This document shows, piece after piece, positions 19,756 through 28,639 of a stretch of 64,000 nt of DNA (its first letter is position 1; the number at the start of each line of letters is the position of its first letter). The translations under genes were made by a program, and so were the position numbers. The stretch is taken from positions 310,001 through 374,000 of the forward strand of contig NZ_JADKYW010000003.1 in the NCBI RefSeq assembly GCF_015355785.1. Direction: 5' to 3'. Source of the stretch: Arthrobacter gandavensis (GTDB lineage Bacteria > Actinomycetota > Actinomycetes > Actinomycetales > Micrococcaceae). The notes under the pieces are model-generated. The model searched no databases and was not told where the DNA came from. It was given only the letters and a program-made list of their open reading frames with translations.

Positions 19756-20562
19756 ATGAGCACGGTGGTGACGGGTGAAGCCGTGGTCCTGGAGCTGCGT
19801 CCGGCCTCTTTCGCGGCGCGGGGACTCAGCGTCCTGATCGACGTCGTCTCGCAGCTGCTCCTGCTCCTCCTGCTGTTTTTCCTGATCGGCAACACTTTGG
19901 ACGGGGCACTGGACCCTGCGCTGACCCGGGCCCTGCTGCTGGCCTGCGTTGTCCTGGTGATCGTGGTCATCCCCGTTGCGGTTGAAACGCTCACCCGCGG
20001 CAAATCGCTGGGCCGCCTGGTCATGGGCCTGCGCATCGTGCGCGACGACGGCGGTGCGGTACGTTTCCGCCAGGCGTTCACGCGGGGAATCCTCGCCGTC
20101 CTGGAGATCTACATGCTGGCCGGTTCGCTGGCCTTCGTCACTGCGGTGTTCAACGAGAAATCCAAGCGGCTGGGCGACATGCTCGCGGGAACGTACTCAA
20201 TGCGGGAACGGGTCAAGGCTCCGCCGCCTGCCACCGTGGCAATGCCGGAAGCACTGGCTCCCTGGGCGCAGCTGGCGGACATTGGCCGGCTGCCGGATCC
20301 ACTGTCCAGGCGGGTGTCCCGGTTCCTGTCCCAATCGGAGCGGATGGCACCGCCTGCCCGGTCCTCGATGGCAGGCTCCCTGGCCACCGAAGTGTCAGCT
20401 TTCGTATCCCCGCCCCCGCCTGCCGGCACTTTTCCGGAGTCCTACCTCCGCGCCGTCGTCGCCCAGCGCCGGGAGCGCGACTTCGCGCGCCTGAGCGCTC
20501 AGCATCAGCGAACCGAACAGCTTAGCCGCCGCCTGCACCGCCTCCCGTTCGCGGATCCATAG
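19756..20562 (+). CDS. RDD-family membrane protein
   Basis: 268 residues from the ATG at 19756 (GCAGGGGGC upstream). The RDD domain spans about residues 15-155: FAARGLSVLIDVVSQ carries the first Arg and Asp, followed by membrane helices and TRGKSLGRLVMGLRIVRDDGG and KSKRLGDMLAGTYSMRER. The C-terminal 100 residues are hydrophilic. It pairs divergently with the SpoIIM-like gene, a frequent actinobacterial partnership with MoxR/DUF58 systems; the MoxR operon is 13 kb away in this window. RDD proteins are proposed transporters; no substrate is shown here. Confidence 0.88.
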   Translation: MSTVVTGEAVVLELRPASFAARGLSVLIDVVSQLLLLLLLFFLIGNTLDGALDPALTRALLLACVVLVIVVIPVAVETLTRGKSLGRLVMGLRIVRDDGGAVRFRQAFTRGILAVLEIYMLAGSLAFVTAVFNEKSKRLGDMLAGTYSMRERVKAPPPATVAMPEALAPWAQLADIGRLPDPLSRRVSRFLSQSERMAPPARSSMAGSLATEVSAFVSPPPPAGTFPESYLRAVVAQRRERDFARLSAQHQRTEQLSRRLHRLPFADP

Positions 20563-20582
20563 CCCGCGCAGAAGGGCCCAAG

Positions 20583-20625
20583 ACAAAAGCCGCCCCGCTC
20601 CTTGAAGGAGAGGCGCGGCTTTTGT
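20583..20625. terminator. Bidirectional hairpin terminator between RDD gene and ahcY
   Basis: ACAAAAGCCGC (20583-20593) pairs with GCGGCTTTTGT (20615-20625), with an inner CTCC/GGAG stem around TTGAA. A and T runs flank both sides. It serves the convergent genes ending at 20562 and 20640. Confidence 0.8.
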
Positions 20626-20639
20626 TCCGGCTGTCCGGC

Positions 20640-22124
20640 TTAGTACCGGTAGTGGTCCGGCTTGTAGGGGCCGGCCACGTCCACTCCGAGGTATTCGGCC
20701 TGGGGTTTGGTCAGCTCACTCAGTTCGACGCCAAGGGCGCCCAGGTGCAGGCGCGCAACCTTTTCGTCGAGGATCTTCGGCAGCACATACACCTGGTTGG
20801 CGTACTCCGGTGTGCCGTCCTCCCTGTCCTGCCCAAACTTGGTGAACAGCTCGATCTGGGCGATGGTCTGGTTCGCGAAGGAATTGGACATCACGAAGGA
20901 CGGGTGCCCGGTGGCGTTGCCCAGGTTCAGCAGGCGGCCCTCGGAGAGCACGATGATGCTGCGCTGGTTCCCGGTTCCTTCGTCGAAGATCCATTCGTGG
21001 ACCTGCGGCTTGATCTCCACCTTGCGGATGCCGGGAACACGGGCCAGGCCTGCCATGTCGATCTCGTTGTCGAAATGGCCCACATTGCCCACGATCGCCT
21101 GGTGCTTCATCTGAGCCATGTGGGAGGCCATGATGATGTCCTTGTTCCCGGTGGTGGTGATGAAGATGTCACCCTGGCCCACCACGGATTCAAGGCGTGC
21201 CACCTGGTAGCCGTCCATGGCTGCCTGCAGGGCGCAGATCGGGTCGATTTCGGTAACGATCACCCGGGCGCCCTGGCCGCGCAGCGCCTCGGCTGCGCCC
21301 TTGCCAACATCACCGTAACCGCAGACGACGGCGACCTTGCCGCCAATCAGGGTGTCCGTGGCGCGGTTTAGTCCATCCGGCAGCGAGTGGCGGATGCCGT
21401 ACTTGTTGTCGAACTTTGACTTGGTGACCGAATCGTTCACGTTGATCGCGGGGAAGAGCAGCTGGCCGTCAGCGGCCAGCTGGTAGAGCCGGAGCACGCC
21501 CGTGGTGGTCTCTTCGGTGACGCCGCGGATGCCCTTGGCAATTTCGGTCCACTTCCACGGCGCTTCGGCCAGCGAACGGCGCAGCGTGTCCAGGATGACC
21601 GTGTACTCGTAGGAGTAGTCCGGATCGTCTTCGTCCGGGTTTGACGGAACGGATCCTGCGGCTTCGAACTCAACGCCCTTGTGCAGCAGCAGCGTGGCGT
21701 CCCCGCCGTCGTCCAGGATCATGTTCGGGCCGCCTGAGCCTTCGGGCCAGGTGAGGATCTGCTCTGCGGTCCACCAGTATTCCTCGAGGGTCTCGTTCTT
21801 CCAGGCGAACACCGGGACACCCTGGGGATCCTCAGGCGTGCCGTTGCCCACCGCGACGGCTGCGGCGGCTTCGTCCTGGGTGGAGAAGATGTTGCAGGAG
21901 GCCCACCGGACCTCCGCGCCCAGCGCTGTCAGGGTTTCGATCAGTACAGCGGTCTGCACGGTCATGTGCAGCGAGCCGGCGATCCGGGCTCCCGCCAGGG
22001 GCTGGCTGGGGCCGTACTCGCGCCGCAGTGCCATGAGCCCGGGCATTTCGTGTTCAGCCAGGCGAATCTGGTGGCGGCCCGCTTCGGCCAGGGACAGGTC
22101 AGCTACTTTGAAGTCGATGCTCAC
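20640..22124 (-). CDS. ahcY: Adenosylhomocysteinase (S-adenosyl-L-homocysteine hydrolase)
   Basis: Hydrolyses S-adenosylhomocysteine to adenosine and homocysteine, keeping the methylation cycle running; NAD-dependent tetramer in the cytoplasm. 494 residues from the GTG at 22124. Landmarks: [31 protein letters not shown], the NAD fold [29 protein letters not shown] and the C-terminal [11 protein letters not shown] longer in-frame reading to 22271 overlaps the Trm112-like gene and is not family-like. Transcription probably comes from a promoter ahead of the Trm112-like gene. Confidence 0.96.
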   Translation of the reverse strand: MSIDFKVADLSLAEAGRHQIRLAEHEMPGLMALRREYGPSQPLAGARIAGSLHMTVQTAVLIETLTALGAEVRWASCNIFSTQDEAAAAVAVGNGTPEDPQGVPVFAWKNETLEEYWWTAEQILTWPEGSGGPNMILDDGGDATLLLHKGVEFEAAGSVPSNPDEDDPDYSYEYTVILDTLRRSLAEAPWKWTEIAKGIRGVTEETTTGVLRLYQLAADGQLLFPAINVNDSVTKSKFDNKYGIRHSLPDGLNRATDTLIGGKVAVVCGYGDVGKGAAEALRGQGARVIVTEIDPICALQAAMDGYQVARLESVVGQGDIFITTTGNKDIIMASHMAQMKHQAIVGNVGHFDNEIDMAGLARVPGIRKVEIKPQVHEWIFDEGTGNQRSIIVLSEGRLLNLGNATGHPSFVMSNSFANQTIAQIELFTKFGQDREDGTPEYANQVYVLPKILDEKVARLHLGALGVELSELTKPQAEYLGVDVAGPYKPDHYRY

Positions 22125-22137
22125 AGGTTCAGGGTCC

Positions 22138-22332
22138 TCAGTTCTCTGTATCGTCAGCCGGTGCGGCGGATTCCGGCAGCAGCACCGGGATGCCTTCCGC
22201 AATGGCATAGCGCAGCGGCCTGCCGTCCGGTCCGGGTGCGGTGGAAACGAGTTCGTTCCCCTCCTGCACAAGGTGTGAGTGGGTCTGCGGGCAGCGCAGG
22301 AGATCCAGGAGATCAGCGGTCAGGTTAGCCAT
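22138..22332 (-). CDS. Trm112-family small protein (UPF0434)
   Basis: 64 residues. Matches the bacterial Trm112/UPF0434 pattern: [14 protein letters not shown] followed by [15 protein letters not shown]. In yeast and archaea, Trm112 is an activating partner of SAM-dependent methyltransferases; the bacterial role is unsettled. Only one cysteine of the usual zinc-ribbon set remains, so metal binding is doubtful. It ends 13 bases before ahcY and is likely cotranscribed, a suggestive pairing of a methyltransferase-partner protein with SAH removal. Confidence 0.85.
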   Translation of the reverse strand: MANLTADLLDLLRCPQTHSHLVQEGNELVSTAPGPDGRPLRYAIAEGIPVLLPESAAPADDTEN

Positions 22333-22401
22333 GCTGCGGCACTTCCTTGCGAAACGGTTGACTGGTCACGGCCGTGGTTCGTCCCCGGCTGGTTCCCCCA
22401 G

Positions 22402-22407
22402 CCTATA
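22402..22407 (-). promoter_or_regulatory. Probable -10 hexamer TATAGG of the Trm112-ahcY unit
   Basis: TATAGG on the minus strand, about 70 bases before the Trm112-like start. No convincing -35 element. Confidence 0.4.
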
Positions 22408-22431
22408 GCGTGCGCAGCCCCTCGGCTCAGC

Positions 22432-22827
22432 TCAGCTTGGTTCGCTGACTTCTTCGCGCAGTACACGCAGGTGGGAGCGGCGGGAGCCGGGGAGCTCAGC
22501 CGGCGGCTCCAGGGCATGCCTGCCGCTGCGGCGCACGGGCTCATCGACGGCAGGAACTTCCTCCGGCTCGCGCACTGCATCCACCAGTGCGGAGAGTTCA
22601 TCCGGACCGGGCGTACGCGGCAATGCACCAAAGTCCAGCCGGAGGACCTGCCAGCCGCGGGGGGCGGTTAGGCGCTCGGCATGGAGCTCGCACAGGTCAT
22701 AGCAGTGCGGTTCCGCGTAGGTCGCCAGAGGACCAAGCACCGCGGTGGAATCGGCATACACGTACGTCAAAGTAGCGACGGCGGCCTGCCGGCACGCTGA
22801 GCGTGAACAAAGACGTAAGGATCCCAC
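22432..22827 (-). CDS. DUF3499 family protein
   Basis: 131 residues, small soluble protein found across actinobacteria. Four cysteines in two pairs (C7, C12 and C42, C46: SLRLCSRSACRQ and EPHCYDLCELHAERL) suggest a zinc-binding knuckle. The conserved core is ATLTYVYADSTAVLGPLATYAEPHCYDLCELHA; the C-terminal half is variable and charged. GTG at 22827, 8 bases after TAGAGT. Divergent from the DUF1025 gene, as in the mycobacterial whiB2/manB region. Function unknown. Confidence 0.85.
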   Translation of the reverse strand: MGSLRLCSRSACRQAAVATLTYVYADSTAVLGPLATYAEPHCYDLCELHAERLTAPRGWQVLRLDFGALPRTPGPDELSALVDAVREPEEVPAVDEPVRRSGRHALEPPAELPGSRRSHLRVLREEVSEPS

Positions 22828-22835
22828 GGTCCCTT

Positions 22836-22841
22836 ACTCTA
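22836..22841 (-). promoter_or_regulatory. -10 hexamer TAGAGT of the DUF3499 gene (near-leaderless)
   Basis: TAGAGT on the minus strand, 8 bases before the GTG at 22827. Confidence 0.45.
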
Positions 22842-22924
22842 CCCCCAGGCGCCGGTTACCCGGGGCAGCCACGCCGGGTCCCGGCGGCCCCCTGCAGGGT
22901 CTCCCCGCCGCGCCGCAGGCGGGC

Positions 22925-22930
22925 TAGAGT
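22925..22930 (+). promoter_or_regulatory. -10 hexamer TAGAGT of the DUF1025 gene (leaderless type)
   Basis: TAGAGT, 7 bases before the ATG at 22938. The sequence AGGAG between them is very close to the start and might still aid initiation. Confidence 0.5.
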
Positions 22931-22937
22931 AGGAGCC

Positions 22938-23438
22938 ATGCCTCCAGGATCTTCCCCCAGCATCAACGGCGGATCCGGCGCGGGAGAGCCGGATCCCGCT
23001 GCTGCACGCCCGTTCCGCCGCCGGCGCCGGAACAGGCACGGACGGGGCCTGCGCGGGGAGTTGCTGCCGGCGCACCTGGCCGGGTCCCGGACCCGCGCCG
23101 AACGCTTCGATGACTGGGTCATGGAGTCCGCCCAGCGGCTGGAAAGGCTGTGGGGCGAAGATATCCAGAGCTACCAGTTTATTGTCCAGGAGATTCCGGA
23201 CGGACTGGAGGAACTAGTCCGCCGGGGAGGCGCCGTCCCCCTGGCGTCCTCGAGTGCAGGAAAAGGACCGAAGCCCCCGGTGATCACCGTCTACCGCCGC
23301 CCCGTGGAGTCTACCGCCCGGGGACTGGTGCCGGTCAACGAGCTGATCCACGACGTCGTGGTGGAACAGCTGGCGTCCCTGAAGGGAATGGATCCCGAAT
23401 CCATCGATCCAACATACGGCCGCTTTCGGCCGCTCTAG
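22938..23438 (+). CDS. Metallopeptidase-like family protein (DUF1025/zincin-like), no HExxH
   Basis: 166 residues. A basic, Gly/Arg-rich N-terminus precedes a conserved domain from about residue 50 (RAERFDDWVMESAQRLERLWG) to the C-terminus (LVPVNELIHDVVVEQLASLKGMDPESIDP). Actinobacterial members of the zincin-like PF06262 group have this layout. The position where a zincin would carry HExxH reads IHDVVVEQLA, so peptidase activity is doubtful. Convergent with the DUF5719 gene. A short GGCCGC/GCGGCC inverted repeat spans its stop codon and may be a weak terminator. Confidence 0.8.
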   Translation: MPPGSSPSINGGSGAGEPDPAAARPFRRRRRNRHGRGLRGELLPAHLAGSRTRAERFDDWVMESAQRLERLWGEDIQSYQFIVQEIPDGLEELVRRGGAVPLASSSAGKGPKPPVITVYRRPVESTARGLVPVNELIHDVVVEQLASLKGMDPESIDPTYGRFRPL

Positions 23439-23462
23439 CGGCCCGCCGGTTACGGCCGTGCG

Positions 23463-25079
23463 TCAGTAGCCAATTCCTACCTGGATGGACTGGCTTCCCG
23501 AGGTTCCCTCCGGCAGCGGCAGCACGGATATCCCAGGGCCCTCCCCCGTCACGAGCTGCGCTCCGTAAACTGCCTCGCCGAGTGCGCTGACCAGGACGGC
23601 GGCCAGTTCGCCGCTGCCCAGGTCTCCGGGCTTCAGCGACAGTGTCCTGCCGCCGGGAACCTGGATCACCTTTTCCTGCTGCAGGTTGCCATCCGTTCCA
23701 ACAGCCCGGACCCGCACCTCGGCATCCCCGTCCGGTGCAGTGAGCACCAGGGCGGAGCTGCCGCCGGGAGCCGCCACGGCCAGGTGTTCGCTGCCCAGCC
23801 TCGTCTCCGCGGGTGCTATCGCCAGCTCCACCGGCTCTTCGGGCTTGGTGCCGCGGCTGAAGACGGCTGAGGCGGCAACTGCCACGTCTGAAGACAGATC
23901 CAGCGAGTAGGTGCCGGCAGGTAGTTCAGTCAGCGGAATCTTTCCAACCGTGCCGGCCGGCACGCTGAAGACACCGCCGCCGGGAATCTCCACCTCACCC
24001 CGCTCCCCGAAAACCCGTAGATGCACGGAGGCATCCGACGTGCCCGGGACGGCGACGTTGAGGACCGGCTGAACTGAACCGTAGCCTTCCTGGTCCATGA
24101 GTTCGCGGGTCGTATCCGGGGCCTGCAGCGCAACGCCGGTGACGACCTGGCGCGGGGCGGGAGCGGCGGTGGGCTCGATGATCTCCACTCCGCCCGCGGT
24201 GAGTCCGCGCAGGATGCTCTGCTCGATGAAGGCACTGACCGGTCCCCCGGAGCTGCGTACCCGCACCGCGGCAGATTCCTCGCCCGATGCCAGTCCGGCA
24301 AGGACAATCGAGCGGGTCTGTCCAGGTGCCACGACGATTCCGCGGCTTCCGCCGGCTTCCACCCGTCCCTTTGACCCAATGATCTCAAGGTCCACGGTCG
24401 CGGCGGTCGCGGAAGGGTTGTTCAGCTTCAGTACCGCCGTAGCCCCGACCGTGGTCCGGGCACCCAGGAGCCACATGTCATTGGAAGGTGTCTGGCAGTT
24501 CGCCGACGCGAGTCCGGCAAGGTCTCCGTCGGTGGCTGTGTAACCCATGACCGCGTTGGCCGTAGCAGGCTGGTCGCCGCTGGGCTCTGCCTCGAAGGCG
24601 GTGACTGAGGTGACCTGCTGCTTTGCCAGGACACCCGCCAGCCTGGTTCCGGCCAGCGGGACGTCAGGATTGACCTTCAGGGAAGCCACGGCGTCACCGC
24701 TGTTCAGCACGGAGAGCTGGGCCGGCGGCAGTGGGGCGCCTGCTGCTGAAATAACCGCGGTGGTGACGGTCGTTGCCGCAGACTCGGAAACCGGGCTGAA
24801 CTCAGCATCAGTCGAGTCCACGTTGCCGGCGAGCAGGCGCAGCGGCTCCGGGCACACTCCGGTGAGCACTCCGGCCGGAACACTGGTGGCCGGTGGCTGT
24901 ACCGCCAACTCGGAACGTGCCGGTGCTGCTAGGGCCGATGCCGTGATGAGGGCGCCCGCGGTTGCCACCAGGACGGTGCCGGATACCGCGGCGTAAGCCG
25001 TCCTGCGGCCCGCAGCACGGCGTCCCCGGCTGTCGGCACGCGATGACCCGGTGTCCGTTGACCCGCTCGAACCGGGCAT
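23463..25079 (-). CDS. DUF5719 family secreted/anchored protein
   Basis: 538 residues. A basic cytoplasmic N-terminus (to about 27) and a hydrophobic segment (about 28-50, ending SALAAPARS) form a signal anchor. The rest is an extracytoplasmic, beta-rich, Val/Ala/Thr/Gly-rich region without catalytic motifs. Actinobacteria encode such DUF5719 proteins directly after the large family 2 glycosyltransferase, as here. Its ATG overlaps the glycosyltransferase stop by one base (TGATG), so expression is coupled. A role in envelope glycan display or export is inference. Confidence 0.75.
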   Translation of the reverse strand: MPGSSGSTDTGSSRADSRGRRAAGRRTAYAAVSGTVLVATAGALITASALAAPARSELAVQPPATSVPAGVLTGVCPEPLRLLAGNVDSTDAEFSPVSESAATTVTTAVISAAGAPLPPAQLSVLNSGDAVASLKVNPDVPLAGTRLAGVLAKQQVTSVTAFEAEPSGDQPATANAVMGYTATDGDLAGLASANCQTPSNDMWLLGARTTVGATAVLKLNNPSATAATVDLEIIGSKGRVEAGGSRGIVVAPGQTRSIVLAGLASGEESAAVRVRSSGGPVSAFIEQSILRGLTAGGVEIIEPTAAPAPRQVVTGVALQAPDTTRELMDQEGYGSVQPVLNVAVPGTSDASVHLRVFGERGEVEIPGGGVFSVPAGTVGKIPLTELPAGTYSLDLSSDVAVAASAVFSRGTKPEEPVELAIAPAETRLGSEHLAVAAPGGSSALVLTAPDGDAEVRVRAVGTDGNLQQEKVIQVPGGRTLSLKPGDLGSGELAAVLVSALGEAVYGAQLVTGEGPGISVLPLPEGTSGSQSIQVGIGY

Positions 25080-28000
25080 CAGTGCACTCCTTCAGACGAA
25101 CTCTTGGTAGCTGGCACTCCGCCGTCGGACGCGCGCAGGCGGGCTTGGCCGCTTCCGCGGTTCCGGCCGCCGGAGGCCTTTCCACCGGCCGGATTGCCTC
25201 TCCGTGCGCGGCCTGCCCTGCGGTCCCGGACCCGTGCGGGTTCCTTGGCGGGCTCCCGCGGACCGGGTTCGCCGTCCCGGCCTGCCGCGTCGGCGTCGTC
25301 CGGTGCGCCCGGGGCCGCTGCCGCTGGACGCACGGGCCCCTGCTTACCGGGCAGCCGGATGACGCCGGAGCGGGACGGGGTTGGAACCGCCAGCAGAACG
25401 GTCAGCCCAAACACGATGGCCTGCACAATCGCGGTCCATGGTTCCCAGGGGCTCGAGTACCTGAGGCTGAGCTCCCCGCCTTCTTCCGGCAGGTCGAACG
25501 CCTGCGCCCAGCCGTCGGTGGTCGGCTGGAGCGGATTGCCGTTCAGCGTTGCCTGCCAGCCGGTGTCGGCGCGTTCGGCCAGCACCAGGCGCCGGCCCTC
25601 CGGACCCGCCGGAATTTGGGCATCTGCCGCGACGCGGTCGGACGGCACCAGGGCCAGCGTCTGGCCCTGGGCATCGACAACGCGGACCCGGGCAGTCTGC
25701 CCTGCCAGCGTCTCGGCGCCCTGTTCATCCAGGGCCCCGGTTACACGCCAGAGCCATCCGGAGCCGGTTTGGCCAACGGCGGCCAGGCCCGGCACGGCGT
25801 CCAGGCGGTCGGCCAGCAGTTCGGCTGCGGTGTCGGACGCCTGCAGCACCACAAAGCCCACGCCCAGCCGGCTGAGTTCCTCGCGCGGATCCACACCGGT
25901 ACCGGCCGTCACAGCGGCGACGGCGCTGCGAAGGGCGGCGCTGGCGCCGTCGTCCGCTCCCAGCGTTTCACTGCCCGGCGTGCCTTCGACGGCGCGCGCC
26001 GCGTATCCGGCGCTGAGTCCGTCCAGGGTGCTTCCGCCGGAACGCATCAGCGTTGCGGTCACGTCGTCGCCGGGTCCCAGGGACAGCACGAGGGAACGGG
26101 TCTGGTCAGCACTGTTCCCGCGGTCCGCCGCCGTTGCGGGCAGCACCCGCGTTCCGGTCTCCCGGAGGACCAGCCGCAAGCCGGGCTGCGCTCCCCCGGC
26201 TCCGGCCGCGTTCGCCTCGCCCGCAGCCTGCGGAATTGTCCACGCTGCCAGGCTGGCGGCCGGTCCGGCGCCCAGCAGGATGGCCAGGACGACTACTGCG
26301 GCTGCGGCCGGACGGCGGGTTTGGCCGCTTTCGGTCCTGCGTGCTGCCAGCAGGCTGTCCAGTGCGGGCAGCGCGGCGCAGAGCAGGGCAAACACGGCTG
26401 CGGACACCAGCGGACCGGGATAAGGAGTCACCAGCCCGGCGGCGGCACTTCCGGTTACCAGATAGGCGGCAGCGCCGGACAGTGCCAGGGCGGCGATCGC
26501 CATGATCCAGCCGAGCCTTGCCGGCGCGGCGCGGCCGGGCAGGAAGAGCGCGGCGGCTGACAGGGCTGCCAGCGGGCCGCCCACCACCAGGGCGAGCAGC
26601 AGGCCCCACGGCCCCTCGGGCAGGAACCCGAGACCCGCCAGCGTATCGGAGACGCCGAAGGCTTCGGGATAGCCGAGGAGCTGCTGCCACAGAGCCGCCG
26701 GCGCGAACGCCAGCGGAACACCGGGGTCTGCAGCAACCGCCCGGAGGTTGCTGGATAGTGATAGGACCACCGGAAGCAGGAGCGCTGCCGGTGCCAGCAG
26801 GGACCACCAGAGGGTCCGCGCCCGTGAACGAAGACGCAGCGAGAGCACCAGGACCAGCAGGACGCCGAGGACAAGCAGCAGCGGCGCACTGGCGGTGAGC
26901 ACGGACAGCAGCAGTCCCGCGGCGGCGGCGGCCGTCCAGCTGGGAACCCCGTGGACGCCCGGTTTGCGTGGAACCGCGGTATCGGCGTCTGCAGCACCGC
27001 GCGTATCCGGCGCGGCGGTTCCGGCACCGACGGCACGCGCCATCGCCAGGACCGTTAGCGGCAGCACGATGTGGGCAATGAGGGCGCCAAGCCGGCCTTC
27101 TCCAAGCGATGCCTGCAGTGCGGGAACCGACCCCCAGACCATGGCGGCCCAGAAGCGTGCGCCGGGGCGCCGGGTAAGGATTCCGGACGCGACCCAGGCT
27201 GCCAGCCCGGACAGCGGCATGGCCAGCAGGACAAGGACAACTACGGCGGCATTGGCGTTACCCAGCCCGGCCGCGCCGAGCAGCCACAGCACGTAGTCGA
27301 AGGGGTCTCCGTGGCTGCGGTAACCCGCTCCCACTTCACTCCACCACCCGCTGGCGTTGGCCCAGATGACGCCCAGGGAATCAGATACCGGGAGCAGGGC
27401 TCCGCCGGTGAGTGCCGGGGCACCGATCAGCCGGTGCAGGCCGGCCAGGGATGCGCCGGCAAGCAGCAGGACAGCGGCGAGCGCGCCGGCACCGGACCAG
27501 GCCCGCCCCCGCGTGGCCAGGGCCGCAAAGTCGTCATGAGCGTCGCCGCTGGGTTCGTAGGCATGGGGGGCCGGCGCGGACCCGGTCTCTTCCATCCGGT
27601 ACGCGTTTGCCGCGGCCTCGGATTCGTGGACGGAACGCCGGTGCTCGCGCACTTCGCGCGGCGTCGTAACCAGTGCGCGCACGGCGCTTCGGGGACGCCT
27701 GCGGGTAGCGGCCGCCTTGCGCCGGGAGCGGTAGAGATCCACCGGCCGCAGCACGGCGGCAATGCTTGAGACCAGTGAACTTGCCGCATAGCCCGGGTCC
27801 TTTGCCAGCATCCCCAGGAAGAACCGGCCGAAACCGCCCAGAACGGCTCCCATCGCAAGGAAGGGAACCTGCCAGGCGGGAGCGTGCTTCAGGCGCAGGA
27901 AAACCTCTGCCTTGCGGGCTGCACTCGAGGAGGCGGCCGGGTTTGGCCTGCTGCCTGCGTGCCGAATGCGTGCGGAGGGGACAACCACCACACGGTTGCC

Positions 28001-28639
28001 CGCAAGCCGGTTCCGCCAGCAGAGGTCAATATCGTCGCCTGTACCGGGCAGCGCCGGATCAAATCCGCCGAGGGCCTCCCAGGCATCGCGCCGGATCAGC
28101 ATTCCTGCGGAGTTTACCGCGAAGATGTCGCTGCGGGAGTCGTACTGGCCCTGGTCCAGTTCGTCGACGTCGATCATGGTCAGGCGTTCAGCCCAGCGGC
28201 TGATGGAGACGCCGACGTCGAGGAGCTTGCGGGGGTTCTCCCAATCCACCTGCTTGGCGCCGGCAATGGTTACCGAGGGAGCCAGTTCGACGGCGCGCAG
28301 CAACTGCGCCAGCGCGCCGGGATCGGGCGCCGAATCGTCGTGGAGGAGCCACAGCCATTCCTGGGCCGGGTCCCCTGCGTCGGCGCGCCGGCGCAGCTGC
28401 TCAAGTCCTGCTTTGACTGCTGCGCCAAAACCGGCCCGGGCGGGGGCACCGATGACGGGACTTCCCACCGGCAGTCCCAGCTGGAGCTGCGACGCCGAGG
28501 CATCCGTGGAACCGGCGTCAACGCCTATGCAAAAATCTGCCGGCCGTGTTTGGGCCGCCAGTGCGGAGAGTGTTTCGGGGAGGTACTCGGCACCGTTGTG
28601 GGCGACCACAACGGCACATACGCGGACGTGCGAAAGAAT
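25079..28639 (-). CDS. Giant membrane glycosyltransferase (GT2 domain plus multi-helix membrane region)
   Basis: About 1186 residues. N-terminal GT-A family 2 domain (VRVCAVVVAHNGAEYLPETLSAL, then LLHDDSAPDPGAL and GTGDDIDLCWRNRLAG, the probable catalytic region) is followed by a linker, about a dozen membrane helices, an extracytoplasmic stretch and a strongly basic C-terminal tail. Such proteins sit beside whiB2 in actinobacteria and are presumed to build envelope polysaccharide; acceptor and donor are unknown. The start is unclear. In this frame only a TTG at 28693, deep inside whiB, precedes the first beta strand. The ATT at 28639, which shares a base with the whiB stop (TAATT), gives the most natural N-terminus and is used here. 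Confidence 0.85.
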   Translation of the reverse strand: MLSHVRVCAVVVAHNGAEYLPETLSALAAQTRPADFCIGVDAGSTDASASQLQLGLPVGSPVIGAPARAGFGAAVKAGLEQLRRRADAGDPAQEWLWLLHDDSAPDPGALAQLLRAVELAPSVTIAGAKQVDWENPRKLLDVGVSISRWAERLTMIDVDELDQGQYDSRSDIFAVNSAGMLIRRDAWEALGGFDPALPGTGDDIDLCWRNRLAGNRVVVVPSARIRHAGSRPNPAASSSAARKAEVFLRLKHAPAWQVPFLAMGAVLGGFGRFFLGMLAKDPGYAASSLVSSIAAVLRPVDLYRSRRKAAATRRRPRSAVRALVTTPREVREHRRSVHESEAAANAYRMEETGSAPAPHAYEPSGDAHDDFAALATRGRAWSGAGALAAVLLLAGASLAGLHRLIGAPALTGGALLPVSDSLGVIWANASGWWSEVGAGYRSHGDPFDYVLWLLGAAGLGNANAAVVVLVLLAMPLSGLAAWVASGILTRRPGARFWAAMVWGSVPALQASLGEGRLGALIAHIVLPLTVLAMARAVGAGTAAPDTRGAADADTAVPRKPGVHGVPSWTAAAAAGLLLSVLTASAPLLLVLGVLLVLVLSLRLRSRARTLWWSLLAPAALLLPVVLSLSSNLRAVAADPGVPLAFAPAALWQQLLGYPEAFGVSDTLAGLGFLPEGPWGLLLALVVGGPLAALSAAALFLPGRAAPARLGWIMAIAALALSGAAAYLVTGSAAAGLVTPYPGPLVSAAVFALLCAALPALDSLLAARRTESGQTRRPAAAAVVVLAILLGAGPAASLAAWTIPQAAGEANAAGAGGAQPGLRLVLRETGTRVLPATAADRGNSADQTRSLVLSLGPGDDVTATLMRSGGSTLDGLSAGYAARAVEGTPGSETLGADDGASAALRSAVAAVTAGTGVDPREELSRLGVGFVVLQASDTAAELLADRLDAVPGLAAVGQTGSGWLWRVTGALDEQGAETLAGQTARVRVVDAQGQTLALVPSDRVAADAQIPAGPEGRRLVLAERADTGWQATLNGNPLQPTTDGWAQAFDLPEEGGELSLRYSSPWEPWTAIVQAIVFGLTVLLAVPTPSRSGVIRLPGKQGPVRPAAAAPGAPDDADAAGRDGEPGPREPAKEPARVRDRRAGRARRGNPAGGKASGGRNRGSGQARLRASDGGVPATKSSSEGVH

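Noticed and set aside
22333-22431. Possible SAH riboswitch ahead of Trm112-ahcY
   Set aside because: A GAGGGGCTGCG stretch recalls the SAH riboswitch core, but the matching GGCUCGG arm is missing and the probable -10 (TATAGG) lies downstream of it, so it would not be transcribed.
24962-26560. 532-residue plus-strand open frame
   Set aside because: Shadow of the DUF5719 and glycosyltransferase genes; Gly/Gln/Arg-rich without motifs.
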